From Onthophagus taurus (lineage: Eukaryota > Arthropoda > Insecta > Coleoptera > Scarabaeidae): a stretch of DNA of 64,000 nucleotides. The stretch's first letter is position 1. Each line of letters starts with the position of its first letter. The stretch lies in assembly GCF_036711975.1 (NCBI RefSeq), contig NC_091972.1:40615001-40679000 (forward strand), written 5' to 3'. Both the position numbers and the translations under genes were made by a program. Under the pieces are notes generated by a model that did not search any database, had not been told where the DNA came from, and saw only the letters and a list, made by a program, of their open reading frames with translations. This document shows, in pieces, positions 10,631-21,046 of this stretch.

Positions 10631-13425
10631 GAAATGTATTTGAATACAATGAAATAAAAAAGCAAAACAAAATTCTAACAAATCAGTATAGGCTTGATAC
10701 AAAAAAAAGAACAAACTAATAATAGAAACTAGTATTTAAGTATTAGAAATGCTTAAAGTAGCTCTAATTATCGACCTCAACGGGTCACAGAATAGATCGC
10801 AAAATGGTGATATTCGATTACAATACTCACAAATTAAAGATATCGGCGAATTACGTGACACATTGGTACGGCTGTGACCAGTATAAAAGATGTGTCTACA
10901 GCGCGCGTTAATACGCGGCACGACGAATGGCAATCTCTCGAGCAACCAGCCACAGTCCACATCACCCCTTATAATCTTGCAAGTAAACTTAACAAAACAG
11001 ACAGCTCTACGTTGCTGCAGCGAGAGAAAATTAAACCTAAGCAAGATCAATACGATAACTTAAGTATTTTAAAAAAGCTTTTTGGACTGATTCAAGTAAA
11101 TTGCCATAATATTGATAATACGGACTCCAAACGATTACCGCGTACTCCAAACGAGATCTGATCAAAGCAAAAAATAAGGTTGACAAACATTGCACAGATA
11201 GTCCTCTACAACTACGCACAATAAACCATAAATCCGGAAGCACTTGGCCACAAGATCGAGAATATGCTCACTGAACGTCAGACCACAGTCGAACATCACA
11301 CCGAGGTCTCTACACTTCGACACAGAATTTAAGGGTTGGTTGCCTAAGCGGTACACATAATCGATCAAGTTAATCTTTTTGGTGAATGTCATCGTAAAAC
11401 ACTTAGATATGTTGAGCGCCAGACGGTGGCGAAGGCACCACCCCTGCACCCGAACCAGACTCCTCTGCAGCCGCTCGCAGTCGTCGGTATCACTTATGGC
11501 CGAGAAGATTTTGAGATCGTCGGCGAACAGTAGCCCTTCACAGTCCAGGACCTCAGTAACATCGTTAATGAAAGCCAGGAACAACAACGGACCAAGATTA
11601 GATCCCTGTGGGACACCCGAAGTGGGACAGAAACCATCAGAGATATGGCCCCTATAGTGCACGAACTGTCGTCGACCTATCAAATAAGATTTCATTAACA
11701 AAAGCAGGGGGTAGCCCAGACCGAGAATACTCAACTTATGCAGCAAGATAAAATGATCAAGCTGATCGAAGGCCTTTTGAAAATCCAGATACACTGCATC
11801 CACCTGTCCCCTGTTGTCAATGATATCAGCGACGAATTGGGTGAAGCATGATAGATTAGTGACTGTAGATCGACCACAAACAAAACCATGTTGCAGAGGG
11901 CTAATATATTTCCGAAGATGGAATGACATATGCCTGAATAGAACGCCTTCAAAAATCTTCGAAGCAACGCATAGCAGTGATATCGGCCTGTAATTTACAA
12001 TCTCTGCAGCGCTGCCCTTCTTCAAAATTGGGCTTACGTAAGACTGTTTCCAAATGGATGGAAAGGCAGACGTCGACAAGATCAAGTTAAAGATAGTAAA
12101 CAATGGCCCGGCCAGGATCGGAGCACAGTCCCTGAATATAAAGCCCGGAATACCATCGACTCCAGCGGATGAAGTGTTCTTCACTCGCTTCAGCGCCTCT
12201 TCCACCTCCTCCAGAGAGAAACTATCCACCGACAACTGCAGGTGATGCGCGGGTTGGCCGAGATCAAAGCCCACAGGATCCGATACGATGTAAACAGAGC
12301 GAAAATAATCCGCGAAGGCACCAACAATCTCTTCGCCCGAACTGAATTCTCGGTTATCTCTAACCATAAGGCCGGGGATACGCGTAACGCCCCTACGAGA
12401 CCGAGCATAAGTCCAAAAGCTCTTGGGATCAGATCTCAAAGATCGCTCAATGCCATTCAAATATGACCCGTACGCTTCAGTGATCAGATGCTTAGTTAAC
12501 GTCCTATAGCGCTTAAATTCTGCCAAGCAGTATGTCGAACCAGTACGCTTGTGACTCGTATGCATTTTCCACTTCATGCGAATGCTATTTTTTATTTCAC
12601 TAGTAAACCATACGGGCCAGCGTCGGCAAGGAGAGCCCCTCGCCGTTACAGGTACAGACAAATCTAGTACACTCTTTAGTTTCTCATAAAAAAGTTGACA
12701 CGCCTCGTCCACGTTGGTGGCGTGACTGATTAAATTGACATTATTATTGTGCTTAAAATGACAGAACTGATCGCGAGTCGTACAATCAATCTTGAAACAC
12801 AAGGCAGGATGGTGGGAATCCTCATCCAGTAGAGGATCAAGGTCGTGACTGATTCTAAGGCTCAGGTTAGTGAAGATTAAATCAAGTAAGCGGTTATTCT
12901 TATTAAGGACTGTGTTAGATTGACAAAAATCATGGAAGTGTTGAAAATTATTTAATGCTGTCTTAAATCTGACATTAGCATCAACCGAAGAATACGAAGG
13001 GACGTTGAAGTCGCCAAGAAGGACAACACGTTCACCAGCAACGTACGGTAACGAATTATTAAATAGATCAAAGAATGCTTCAAAAGCATCGAACGGTATA
13101 GCCGGTGGAATATATAAAGTAAACATGTAAATTAATTTCCCATGGGCGCCCTGAAACTTGACTCCTACCACATCTATCAAAGGCACCGCATTAAGCAAAC
13201 AGGAGAGGTCCAGCTGACACGCCATTAAGGTATTCCTCAAGCAGATCAAAACTCCTCCCCCCCTTGTCAAATCAAGAGCATCAAAATTGCGGTCACATCT
13301 AAATGCGACATAATCGGCGGGACAAAACTCCTCATTAAACACATCCTCTGACAGCCATGTCTCAGACAAACATACAATATCGCAATTGGACGAACATAAA
13401 GAATTTAAAAGGGTAATTAGGATGT
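10631..13425 (-). mobile_element. Jockey/CR1-group LINE, 5'-truncated
   Basis: A minus-strand LINE inserted in the long-TIR element. Its 5' junction lies near 13425, where the right TIR sequence (CAGATTATTCCATATTTT, also at 30500) begins. Its 3' junction lies near 10631, where the match to the protease-like gene stops. It encodes endonuclease and reverse transcriptase and resembles the LINE at 50820-53296. Confidence 0.75.
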
Positions 13426-13440
13426 TCAGATTATTCCATA
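10736..13440 (-). pseudogene. LINE endonuclease-reverse transcriptase, frameshifted near 3' end
   Basis: A long frame (13440 to 11162) starts inside the endonuclease (CDIVCLSETWLSEDVF, with the catalytic Glu), then LLGDFNVPSY and the histidine motif DSHHPALCF. Reverse transcriptase motifs follow: NYRPISLLCVASKIFEGV, GFVCGRSTVTNL, AVYLDFQKAFDQLDH, SGVPQGSNLGPLLF and the catalytic FADDLKIF. Near 11165-11240 the frame changes, and the C-terminal part is found in two other frames (RSRLEYAVIVWSPYY near 11110; LLERLPFVVPRINARC near 10890) down to about 10736. The start of the endonuclease is missing by 5' truncation. One or two indels and the truncation make it inactive. Confidence 0.82.
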
Positions 13441-14273
13441 TTTTTTTAGTTTTTTAAAACTATTATTATATTAAAGGTTGGGTTCACTGATTCAACAAAA
13501 TCTGTCCGATATCACAATAACTCAAATTTAAGATTTTTCTAGTGAAAATAACAGCTGTTCTGAATTGTTTTAATTGTTGTAAGTACTCATTTTTAATATG
13601 AAACTTTAAAAGAACTAAAGCCGCAGTGATTAAATAAACATTTTAAGTACTTAGAACAACAAGAACAATTTAGAGCAACAAAAAATATGTGATTTTGCAA
13701 AATTAATGTCCATGTTAAACGTAAAACACATCTAGAACAATTTGAATCGACAAAGATTGAGGTATTTTAGATTGTTCTATATTTTTTAATTCTTATTGCG
13801 TAATATAAAACCGCTGACACAAGAATTACTAACTGAAACTTCCAAAAACTTTAATTGTCAAAGAGTAAAGTGCCCTTTAGAGAGTTGTTCTAGTGAAAAT
13901 AATAGCTGTACCAGATTGCGTTAGCTATAATAAGTATATATTTGTAACATGGAATTGATAATAGAAAAACTATGATCACAACAATCAACGAGACATTTCG
14001 GCGGCCATACCTATTTTTAGTTATAACTTCGTAATACTGTATCCCACAATTTTGATTTTCTAGAACAATCACTAGAACAACGCAGAACAACAAAGAAAAT
14101 TTCATGTTTCCAAAAATGGGGGCTAGTCAAAAAAACCTGTTTTTTCGGTTTTCTCGTGGAGTTTTTATTTTTTCAATTTGCCGCTTTGGAACAATGTAGA
14201 ACAACTCTAGAACAATCTAGAACAACAATAAAAAATTTAAAAATCAAAAAATGGGGGCTAACTTCCCGCACTC
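13426..14273 (-). repeat. Right TIR of long-TIR element
   Basis: Inverted copy of 5494-5845 plus 9318-9910, and a close relative of 30495-31364. It ends in GGCTAACTTCCCGCACTC immediately before the 9-bp duplication. Confidence 0.82.
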
Positions 14274-14282
14274 GAAATCATT
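14274..14282. repeat. Right 9-bp target site duplication
   Basis: GAAATCATT, identical to 5485-5493. Confidence 0.85.
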
Positions 14283-14769
14283 AGATTATTCTAATAAACG
14301 CAAAGAATAATCTGGAGGGCATTCTGAAACCAGTCAACCTAAGTCAAAAGATTATGATTACATCATTTAAAAAAAAACAAGAAATCTACTGAAGATAGAA
14401 AGAAGATGTAAAGAGTAAAACCAGGCCGGATTACAGTGGTCATCGCAATCTGGACTTGCCGTTTTGACCCAGATTTATAGTCATACTGGACTGGTAATAC
14501 CTCAACATTTCATAAGGTGAGATATGAAGAGACAATTCTCGACCTAATCCATACCTCAGAAACATATGTAGAAGTACAATATGATATAGGATTAGAGTTG
14601 TTACAGTGAATCATTGTAAACGATCGCCGATCACCCGTTACAAGAAGAAAAAGTAGAGAAATGTTGCAAAACTGAAGATGTTAAGGAACATGTAACTCCG
14701 CCCCTTTTTACAAGGGTTGACCGTAAAAACTTACAAAATGTTAAGATGCTACTTAATGTCATCATTTTA
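14283..14769. other. Intergenic sequence without recognised gene
   Basis: AT-rich sequence with a few short open frames and no domain I can name. Confidence 0.35.
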
Positions 14770-15120
14770 TAAGTGAAAGAAAAATAAATGGGACGAAATA
14801 AGAGAGATTTAAATCGAAATTCGTGAAGCCTAGAGGGGTCAATCCGTACTAACTGATTAGCCAATACACGTCACCTCTGAGCAATAACCATACTTCAAAA
14901 AGTATAGACAGAATATCCATTGTATGTAGTGCCGACCACATTCATATCAATTTTGGCCGAAATACATGGGTTATCATTGATCTGTACCAACCAATGATGT
15001 CGCAGGCACATAACCACACCAAACAGCAAATTTTTGTTATTTCGATAGCGGCGTCTCTAATAGATATGGCAATTTTGCTTGTTAGCAACATCTAAAAGTG
15101 CGCCTCGTCGCTAAAGATTT
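14770..15120 (-). pseudogene. Heavily decayed mariner transposase relic
   Basis: Minus-strand frames give, in the right order for a mariner/Tc1-type transposase, FSDEAHF (first aspartate, near 15094-15117), VANKQNCHIY, VWCGYV, YRSMIT, and a late segment RGDVYW followed by LTP (near 14800-14870). The pieces need several frame changes and contain stops. It is an old relic of a different mariner lineage from the long-TIR families. No TIRs were recognised. Confidence 0.5.
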
Positions 15121-16035
15121 GTTTTCATTTTTGTCAAAATTGAGGTCCTCTTCCAACGAACAAACAACGTTGCCTATGATCATTAGGGGTGCCAATTGAA
15201 GTCTGTAAAAGTTCGAGATCTTGTGTATGGTGAAGAATTGATTTCCAGCAGGCTAGACGGATGATCTTGCAGCGGAGGTGCTACCATAACATCGCCGACG
15301 CGCCACGTTGTTAATGTTTTTTGTAAGTATATAGCGCTAGTAGTTATAACCAGAGATTTTGTGCTCAAAATATTTCCCTAATCCCTATTTTCTAGTGAAA
15401 ATTACTGTGTATAAATAATTACAGACAATGATAACACTAGGGAACAATTTGTAATACAATTTCTGTTGAGTTTGATTTTTGAGTTGTTTTATAGTTAATT
15501 AGATGTGCTGAAGTTTCCTGTAAAAAGTTGATGTGATAAACAAAAACTAGTTATTTTTGGATCAATTGGCCTAAAGTTAATTGAAACCAAGTCAAAGATT
15601 TAAACCAACGAAATTGCTGTGATGGACAGAAGGAAAGGTCCCTCTTAGGCTTAAAACACCAGTGTCTTCAGTTCACTTAAATTCCCATCTTAAATACCAC
15701 ATATCGAAATGTTTTGTCACATTTGCTATAACAAAAATAAAAATAGATGTCAAAATCACAAATTGTTAAATGTTGAACTGAATTGAGTAGAAATGAATGT
15801 TTTCCATATCGTTTCTTGGTGTTGGCTGCTTAGTCCAGACAAATCCACTTAACTGAACAATCTTATACTAGCGCTAAAGCATTCAAGCAAAAAATGAGAA
15901 ATGGTTTGTAAGGTGAAAATGCTGGCAGTTTTTGACACAAAAATGGTATTTCATAAACATAGGAACAGACAATAAATTTAAATTAAAGAAAGTAATTATT
16001 GTAGGGTTTTAATTTTAATCAACAAACTTTTATAT
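15121..16035. other. Intergenic sequence, 3' flank of GON7-like gene
   Basis: No convincing coding or repeat structure was found. The right end would contain the 3' UTR of the minus-strand gene that follows. Confidence 0.35.
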
Positions 16036-16407
16036 TTAACTTGTTTTTAACTTTTTCCATGTTTGATTATTATCACTAACTCTTTTAGAAGATATCTTTT
16101 CAAAGTTTGTAGATGTCACATTATTATCATCGTCATCTGAAGTTAATTCATTTTCATCACCTACAAAAAAGAATAATAACAAAAGAAACGAATATATAAA
16201 TTATAGAAATTGAATATTTCATTATTATATACCTGATGAATCTGAGGGTACATCACCTTGTGTTTGCTCCTCGATTAAATTTGTTAATAAATCATTGGTT
16301 TGTTTTTGTACAGTTTTTATAATAGGATTAAAATCGTTTAAGTTTTTTGGTATTTTTTCAGTTATGTTCCACGTCTTTTCGTCATGCCAAATTTTTATTT
16401 TAATCAT
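16036..16407 (-). CDS. GON7: GON7-like KEOPS complex subunit
   Basis: Two minus-strand exons, 16407-16233 and 16160-16036, separated by a 72-bp intron with donor GTATAT and acceptor TTTTTTGTAG, encode 99 residues. The start chosen is the ATG at 16405-16407. An ATG further upstream adds 28 hydrophobic residues with no expected counterpart. The N-terminal half has a predicted helix (FNPIIKTVQKQTNDLLTNLI), followed by an acidic stretch (SDDDDNN) and a lysine-rich end with TNFEKISSKR. Length, acidic linker, TNF word and basic tail fit metazoan GON7, a small, largely disordered KEOPS subunit needed for tRNA t6A modification. The family is poorly conserved, so the assignment is by pattern only. The start lies 336 bp from the divergent ZAD gene. 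Confidence 0.55.
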
Positions 16408-16743
16408 TTTTAATGGAAATAAAAAAGAAGATAATATCAATAACCTCAAAAATATAACCTTACTTTTCCCGAAAACCGAAAATAATAACAAAATCCCTTA
16501 AAGCGTCGATATTGCCATCTATGAATCTACAGTTGTATCAATTTTTTTTTACATTGTTTACGTGTTCTCTCCTAGATGGCATCTAAAACTCCCAATGTCA
16601 ATTTGACATTATAGGTGAGGTAAGCTTTGTCACTTTGTGCATCGTACTTCAGTCCTGATTACACTAGATAATAAAAATTATCCCAATGTCTATTTAACCA
16701 AGAAAATAAAAGTAAACAAACTATAAAAAGTCGGGGAATCACA
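16408..16743. promoter_or_regulatory. Shared divergent promoter region
   Basis: These 336 bp separate the start codons of the minus-strand GON7-like gene and the plus-strand ZAD gene. They must contain both 5' UTRs and core promoters. No TATA box stands out. The arrangement suggests a bidirectional promoter, which is inference. Confidence 0.5.
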
Positions 16744-18509
16744 ATGGAAAATATCCAGAGTGAAAAAGAGGAACAACACCAAGAAACGTTATTGGTGAAT
16801 GTCGTCCCTGCTCAAATACTACGTTTCGACATGGTTTGTCGCGTTTGCGGCAATGAAAACGAGAAGAACATTCAAATATTCGGGGCGGATGGGCAGAACT
16901 ACGAACTAGCCCTGAAAATGAACACTTATTTACCCATAAAGGTTGCGGAAAACGACCGTTTGCCAGCTGGTTGTTGTTGGACTTGTGCATCAGCAATACT
17001 TTCCTGGCATGATTTGATTGTAACAAGCATAGAAACCGATCGTAAAATTAGGGCGTTGCAGATAGTTTTAGCTAAGCCGCTTACGATTCCTTCGGAAAGA
17101 ACCGAAGGTGAATGTGAACCTGTTCTAAATCACCGGTAAGAAATTTTTTAAATTAATATCAGTACTATATTGAGTAAAAGCACTTAGACCTACACCTTTT
17201 GTAGTTATTTTTTTATTTAGAGATAATTCTTTTCAAACTGTCAAGTTTTATTATTATAGGTTAAGTCTAATCCAACATTTGACAAGTCAAACGTCAAATT
17301 TGAGTTAAAATTCAAAATTATCTTAAAAATAATATCATAACACTGGTTTTCTTGTTGATTTAGTTATAGCATTGATAAAATTAACTTAAAAGAATTTATA
17401 AACGATATTTTTGTTTTAGAACGGACCAAGATGATTCATCTGTAAGTCTGAGTGCTTTATACGACAATACCATTCCAACTGAATCAACTTTATGTAATGA
17501 GCTAATACCTAATAATAATTCGCATGATATTAATAAGGGAGAAATAAAAATATCAGAGTATCTCGAAGAAACCGATTCAAATGTTACTCAAACCGAGTCG
17601 CAACTTCCATCAATGAATGATACCGATAAAAATGTTGTAACAAAGCCAAATTTCTTAAAAGATGAAAATAACGAATTTGAATTTGTGAATGTGATAAAAT
17701 ATGATTTTTCATGTGAATATTGTGGGGCTTTATTCATAAAAGACGAAGATATTCTTCGTCACGTGCGAGAACAACATGGCAACGAAATTGATTTAAATGA
17801 AACGGTCAATATATCACAAAATTCCGAGAAAAAGGAAAGACGTAAACACACTAAAATCGATCAAGAAGCTGTGAATGCCGCGAAAGTCGTCGTCGACGGA
17901 AAAGTTTATTACAATTGTAAAATTTGCGGAAGAAGTTTGTATTCTCCTTACACATATTTATGGCACGTGCGAATTCACACCGGAGAACGGCCGTTTGTTT
18001 GCGATTTATGCGGGAAACAATTCCGCGTTTCTCAAGGTCTAGCAAGACATCTCCGCGAAACTCACCAAGGGATTAAAAAATTCGGATGCGATATTTGCGG
18101 TCGAATGTTTTCCACGCGAAGGAACGTCACCGAACATAGACGAATTCACACAAACGAACGACCGTACATTTGCGATTTGTGCGGTAAAGCGTTCAAGCAG
18201 AAAGCTTCGCTCTTTGTACATAGTCGATCGCACACCGATCACTTTCCTTTCGGTTGTACATATTGTCATTTACGGTTCAGGACTAAACCGCCGCTTATGG
18301 TACATATTACGAGACACACGGGCGAGAAACCGTTCTCTTGTGATAAATGCGGGAGGTGTTTTCGGGTTAAATACGAGCTAAAACGACATATGTTGGTGCA
18401 TTCCGATGAGAAACCGTTTGTTTGTGGGGAGTGTGGACTTAGTTTTCGACAGAAACGCTATTTGAGGAATCATACGAAAACTAATCATAATCGTGTAAAT
18501 GTGCAATAA
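16744..18509 (+). CDS. ZAD-C2H2 zinc finger transcription factor
   Basis: Exon 1 is 16744-17135 (donor GTAAGA) and exon 2 is 17420-18509 (acceptor TTGTTTTAG). The frame is continuous across the 284-bp intron, giving 493 residues. Residues about 28-110 form a ZAD domain: VCRVCGNENEKNIQIFG, then CCWTCASAI, providing the CxxC...CxxC zinc ligands used for dimerisation in arthropod factors. An acidic, serine-rich linker follows, then eight C2H2 fingers from FSCEYCGALF to FVCGECGLSF. They are arranged as one isolated finger, a gap with a basic patch, and a tandem block with HTGE/HTNE-type linkers. It is therefore a nuclear DNA-binding protein with unknown targets. ZAD genes are a large, fast-evolving family in insects, so no orthologue is named. 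A second finger exon at 24293 could also be joined to exon 1. Confidence 0.88.
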
Positions 18510-18676
18510 TATTATTAATAATTTAAGCTCTTTTTAAGACATTTATGTAAATATATCCTAGGTTTTTAAGTGTTTTCATTTTTTTTGTCTCCTTAATACA
18601 TAAATATAATTATTAATTGATTTAAAAGTAAATGTGTTCTATTAACCCATTTGCATCATTCAGAAGAAATGAAGAA
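18510..18676. other. 3' UTR and flank of ZAD gene
   Basis: AT-rich sequence after the stop codon. No recognisable coding content before the LINE target duplication. Confidence 0.4.
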
Positions 18677-18691
18677 ATTCTTCTGAATGAT
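18677..18691. repeat. Left 15-bp LINE target duplication
   Basis: ATTCTTCTGAATGAT, repeated exactly at 20525-20539 on the other side of the minus-strand LINE. Confidence 0.85.
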
Positions 18692-20524
18692 TACATTACA
18701 TTACATAGAATACATATCGGGTAGGCGGACCACCCAACCTTGCACCGCGACCCTAAGGATCTATTGTACCCCGATAGATATCGTTATCAAATTTCACCGT
18801 GCAGTCCAATGCTCTTAACGAACATTAATACCTTGCTCGGCGAAAGGTCATTCAGATCTTTTGAGGAGATAAACTGCGACCCAAAAATCGAGAATCTGAT
18901 ACGGTTAACGGCAGGGCAGTGGCATAAAACATGCTCAACCGTCTCTGCTTCCTCCGCACATAGTCGGCATTCAACATCGTCGGCTAAACCCAACAAGTTG
19001 AGGTGTGCTTTTAATCGGCAGTGCCCAGTAAAAACACCCATTAGAACTTTTATGCTACTACGGGCAAGTCCTAAAATATTCCCGGGTCTCATTCCAGGAG
19101 AACTGGTCCACAGTAGGCGAAGTCTCTCTTCAGCCCACAGTCCAATCCTATATTTGGCCATCGCAAATGATACACCAACTGCTGGTTCCGGTCCCACAAA
19201 CGCTTCAGCGCTGCCATCTCGTGCTAGCTTATCTGCCGCTTCATTGCCAGCAACCCCAGAGTGACCCGGGACCCAGATCAGAGAGACTCTGTTATCACAA
19301 CTCAGTGTGTTTAATGTTCTCTTACAATCATTAACCAGAGCCGACACCGTTTTCACGGCTTGCAGCGCCTGGAGAGCGGCTTGACTGTCTGAGAAGATTC
19401 GTACTGTCATGTTCTTCACCCCTCTTTCAAGAAGGATTTTAGCACCCATGTCAATAGCAAATACTTCCGCCTGGAATACAGTACAGTACGTACCCAGGCT
19501 GTAGGCTTGCTTAATTCGAGGTGTCTGGCAGTATACTCCTGCTCCTACCCCTTCAGGCGTTTTTGATCCATCTGTGTACAAGCAAATGTCTGCCCGAACC
19601 AGAGAATTTTCATTTTCGATCCAGGACTGCCGCTCAGGCAGTACAATCTGGTATCGAGCATTAGTCACTGATAGTGATACCGCCAAATCTGACGGCATTG
19701 ATAGCACAGTATCAGTGCTTATAATGTCTTCCGCAGCCCATTGGTAGGACATGTCGGAACAGTTTTGAGCATATTGCTTAAATCTGTAAATGGTTGTTCT
19801 AGCTACTTTCTCTATATGCAAATGCAGAGGAGATAGGCCAAGCAGAACCTCCATTGCTAGAGTTGGCGTTGTGCCTATCGCACCAGAGATTGCCAATCCA
19901 GCTACTCGTTGAATTCGTGAAAGTTTGCTGATAACTGAAGTCTGTCGGACTTTCCTATACCAGGCTGCTGCTCCGTATGTGATCATAGGTCTAACCACAG
20001 TCACATAGAGCCAGTACAGTCTTTCAGGGGTAAGACCCCAACTTTTTCCACAAAGACTGCGACAAGTCCACAAGGATAGTCTAGCTTTGTGCAAAACTCC
20101 CTGCAAATGTCCATTCCATGACAGGGTTTTGTCTAGGATTACTCCTAGATATTTGACTTCCTTTGAGAAAGGAATTTCTTCACCTTGGATAGTTGGGCGG
20201 ATTAGTCCATCCAACTTTCGCTTCCTGGTGAAGGGCACAACAATTGTCTTTTGCGGGTTTATTGAGAGGTTCTCTCCCTTACACCAAGCGCAAATGGTAT
20301 CTAGGGTCACCTGGAGGACTTTAGATATCCTCGGCAAACAGGTTCCTTTGACCATAACGACAATGTCATCAGCATAAGCTTGTATTTCCACACCAACGGC
20401 TTCGACTATCGCAATCAGATCGTCAACTAGGAGGGACCAAAGCAGGGGAGATAACACCCCTCCCTGCGGGCAGCCACCTCCCGGCCTGAAGCGTATCGTA
20501 TCACCGTGGAGTGAAGTAGAAACT
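18692..20524 (-). mobile_element. 5'-truncated LINE with RNase H (I/LOA/R1-type)
   Basis: The element lies exactly between perfect 15-bp duplications. Its 3' tail (left end) is a short repeat of TGTAA on the minus strand at about 18692-18707. Truncation within the reverse transcriptase leaves the palm, thumb, RNase H and C-terminal zinc motif. A perfect duplication and a nearly open frame indicate a recent insertion. Confidence 0.85.
18787..20524 (-). pseudogene. LINE reverse transcriptase C-terminus plus RNase H
   Basis: A single open frame contains GGCPQGGVLSPLLWSLLVDD and the catalytic YADDIVVMVKG, thumb segments (VRPMITYGAAAWYRKVRQ), an RNase H domain beginning at LYTDGSKTPEGVG and ending in WVPGHSGVAGNEAADKLA, and a C-terminal CRLCAEEAETVEHVLCHC zinc-binding motif. 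The stop is at 18787-18789. The computed frame extends to a start at 20584-20586, but that part is flanking DNA beyond the duplication at 20525-20539, so the true LINE portion starts at 20524. Endonuclease, ORF1 and the first half of the reverse transcriptase are absent, so the copy is dead on arrival. RNase H places it in the I/LOA/R1 side of the LINE tree. Confidence 0.85.
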
Positions 20525-20539
20525 ATTCTTCTGAATGAT
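20525..20539. repeat. Right 15-bp LINE target duplication
   Basis: ATTCTTCTGAATGAT, identical to 18677-18691. Confidence 0.85.
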
Positions 20540-20639
20540 ATTACCAAACTTAAATTATGTTGAGCCTTTTGGATCCAGCCAGACATTACAGCAAAACAAC
20601 AGAAAAGTTTATTTATACAAGTTTCACTACCACCAATAA

Positions 20640-21040
20640 TTTATGGTTACCTATAATCCATAAACCAGTTGGTTGAGCTCATGGCTAACATTCTTTCTCC
20701 TTTTACAAGTAAAACAAAATTATATGTCACAAATTCTACACATTTTGTGAAACCATTTAAAAGTATAACGTTAGATCCCCAGGAACCTTCATTTACCAAA
20801 GTACCAGCCAAAGATGCCGTGGATGGTCTTCGCCAAAAACTCATCCCATGGGTTTGCCCAAGTACCTATATTCCAGGGCTAGTGGTGTACTGTTTACTAT
20901 CGACAAATTTTAGCTAAAAGGAAAAATTCTACGAGCAATGCGAAGGGGCAGGAATGGGATCGCATTTGTTACCGATAAAAGTTAATGTCTACATAGCGTT
21001 GATTGAAGAAGAAGCGTTAAGGAAAAGTCCGTAGAAACGG
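20640..21040 (+). pseudogene. Penelope-like element reverse transcriptase relic
   Basis: In one frame 20669-20860 reads YVTNSTHFVKPFKSITLDPQ followed by FTKVPAKDAVDGLRQKL, matching the segment before and around motif A of Penelope-like reverse transcriptases. The motif A core (SFDVVSL type) is deleted. In another frame 20930-21040 gives EQCEGAGMGSHLLPIKVNVY and LIEEEALRKSP, the characteristic block around EQ-GxxMGSPLSP. The order and these two blocks make the family call fairly safe. Catalytic aspartates and the GIY-YIG domain are missing. A minus-strand LINE begins directly afterwards and may have cut it. Confidence 0.66.
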
Positions 21041-21046
21041 AAGCTG

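Larger units (their letters stand above)
5494..14273. mobile_element. Long-TIR DNA transposon, 9-bp TSD, with nested LINEs
   Basis: The ends are GAGTGCGGGAAGTTAGCCCC and its inverted copy, flanked by a perfect 9-bp direct repeat. The TIRs run about 850 bp: 5494-5845 continuing at 9318-9910 on the left, and 13426-14273 on the right. A plus-strand LINE (5846-9317) sits inside the left TIR. Further in lies a second partial copy of the family with a decayed protease-like gene (9960-10630), then a minus-strand LINE (about 10631-13425). Long TIRs with a 9-bp duplication fit Mutator-like elements (MULE/Phantom), but no transposase survives, so that assignment is inference. Confidence 0.78.

Noticed and set aside
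20525-20586. Start of the large minus-strand LINE frame at 20586
   Set aside because: The last codons lie in the target duplication and flanking DNA, outside the element. The LINE itself ends at 20524.
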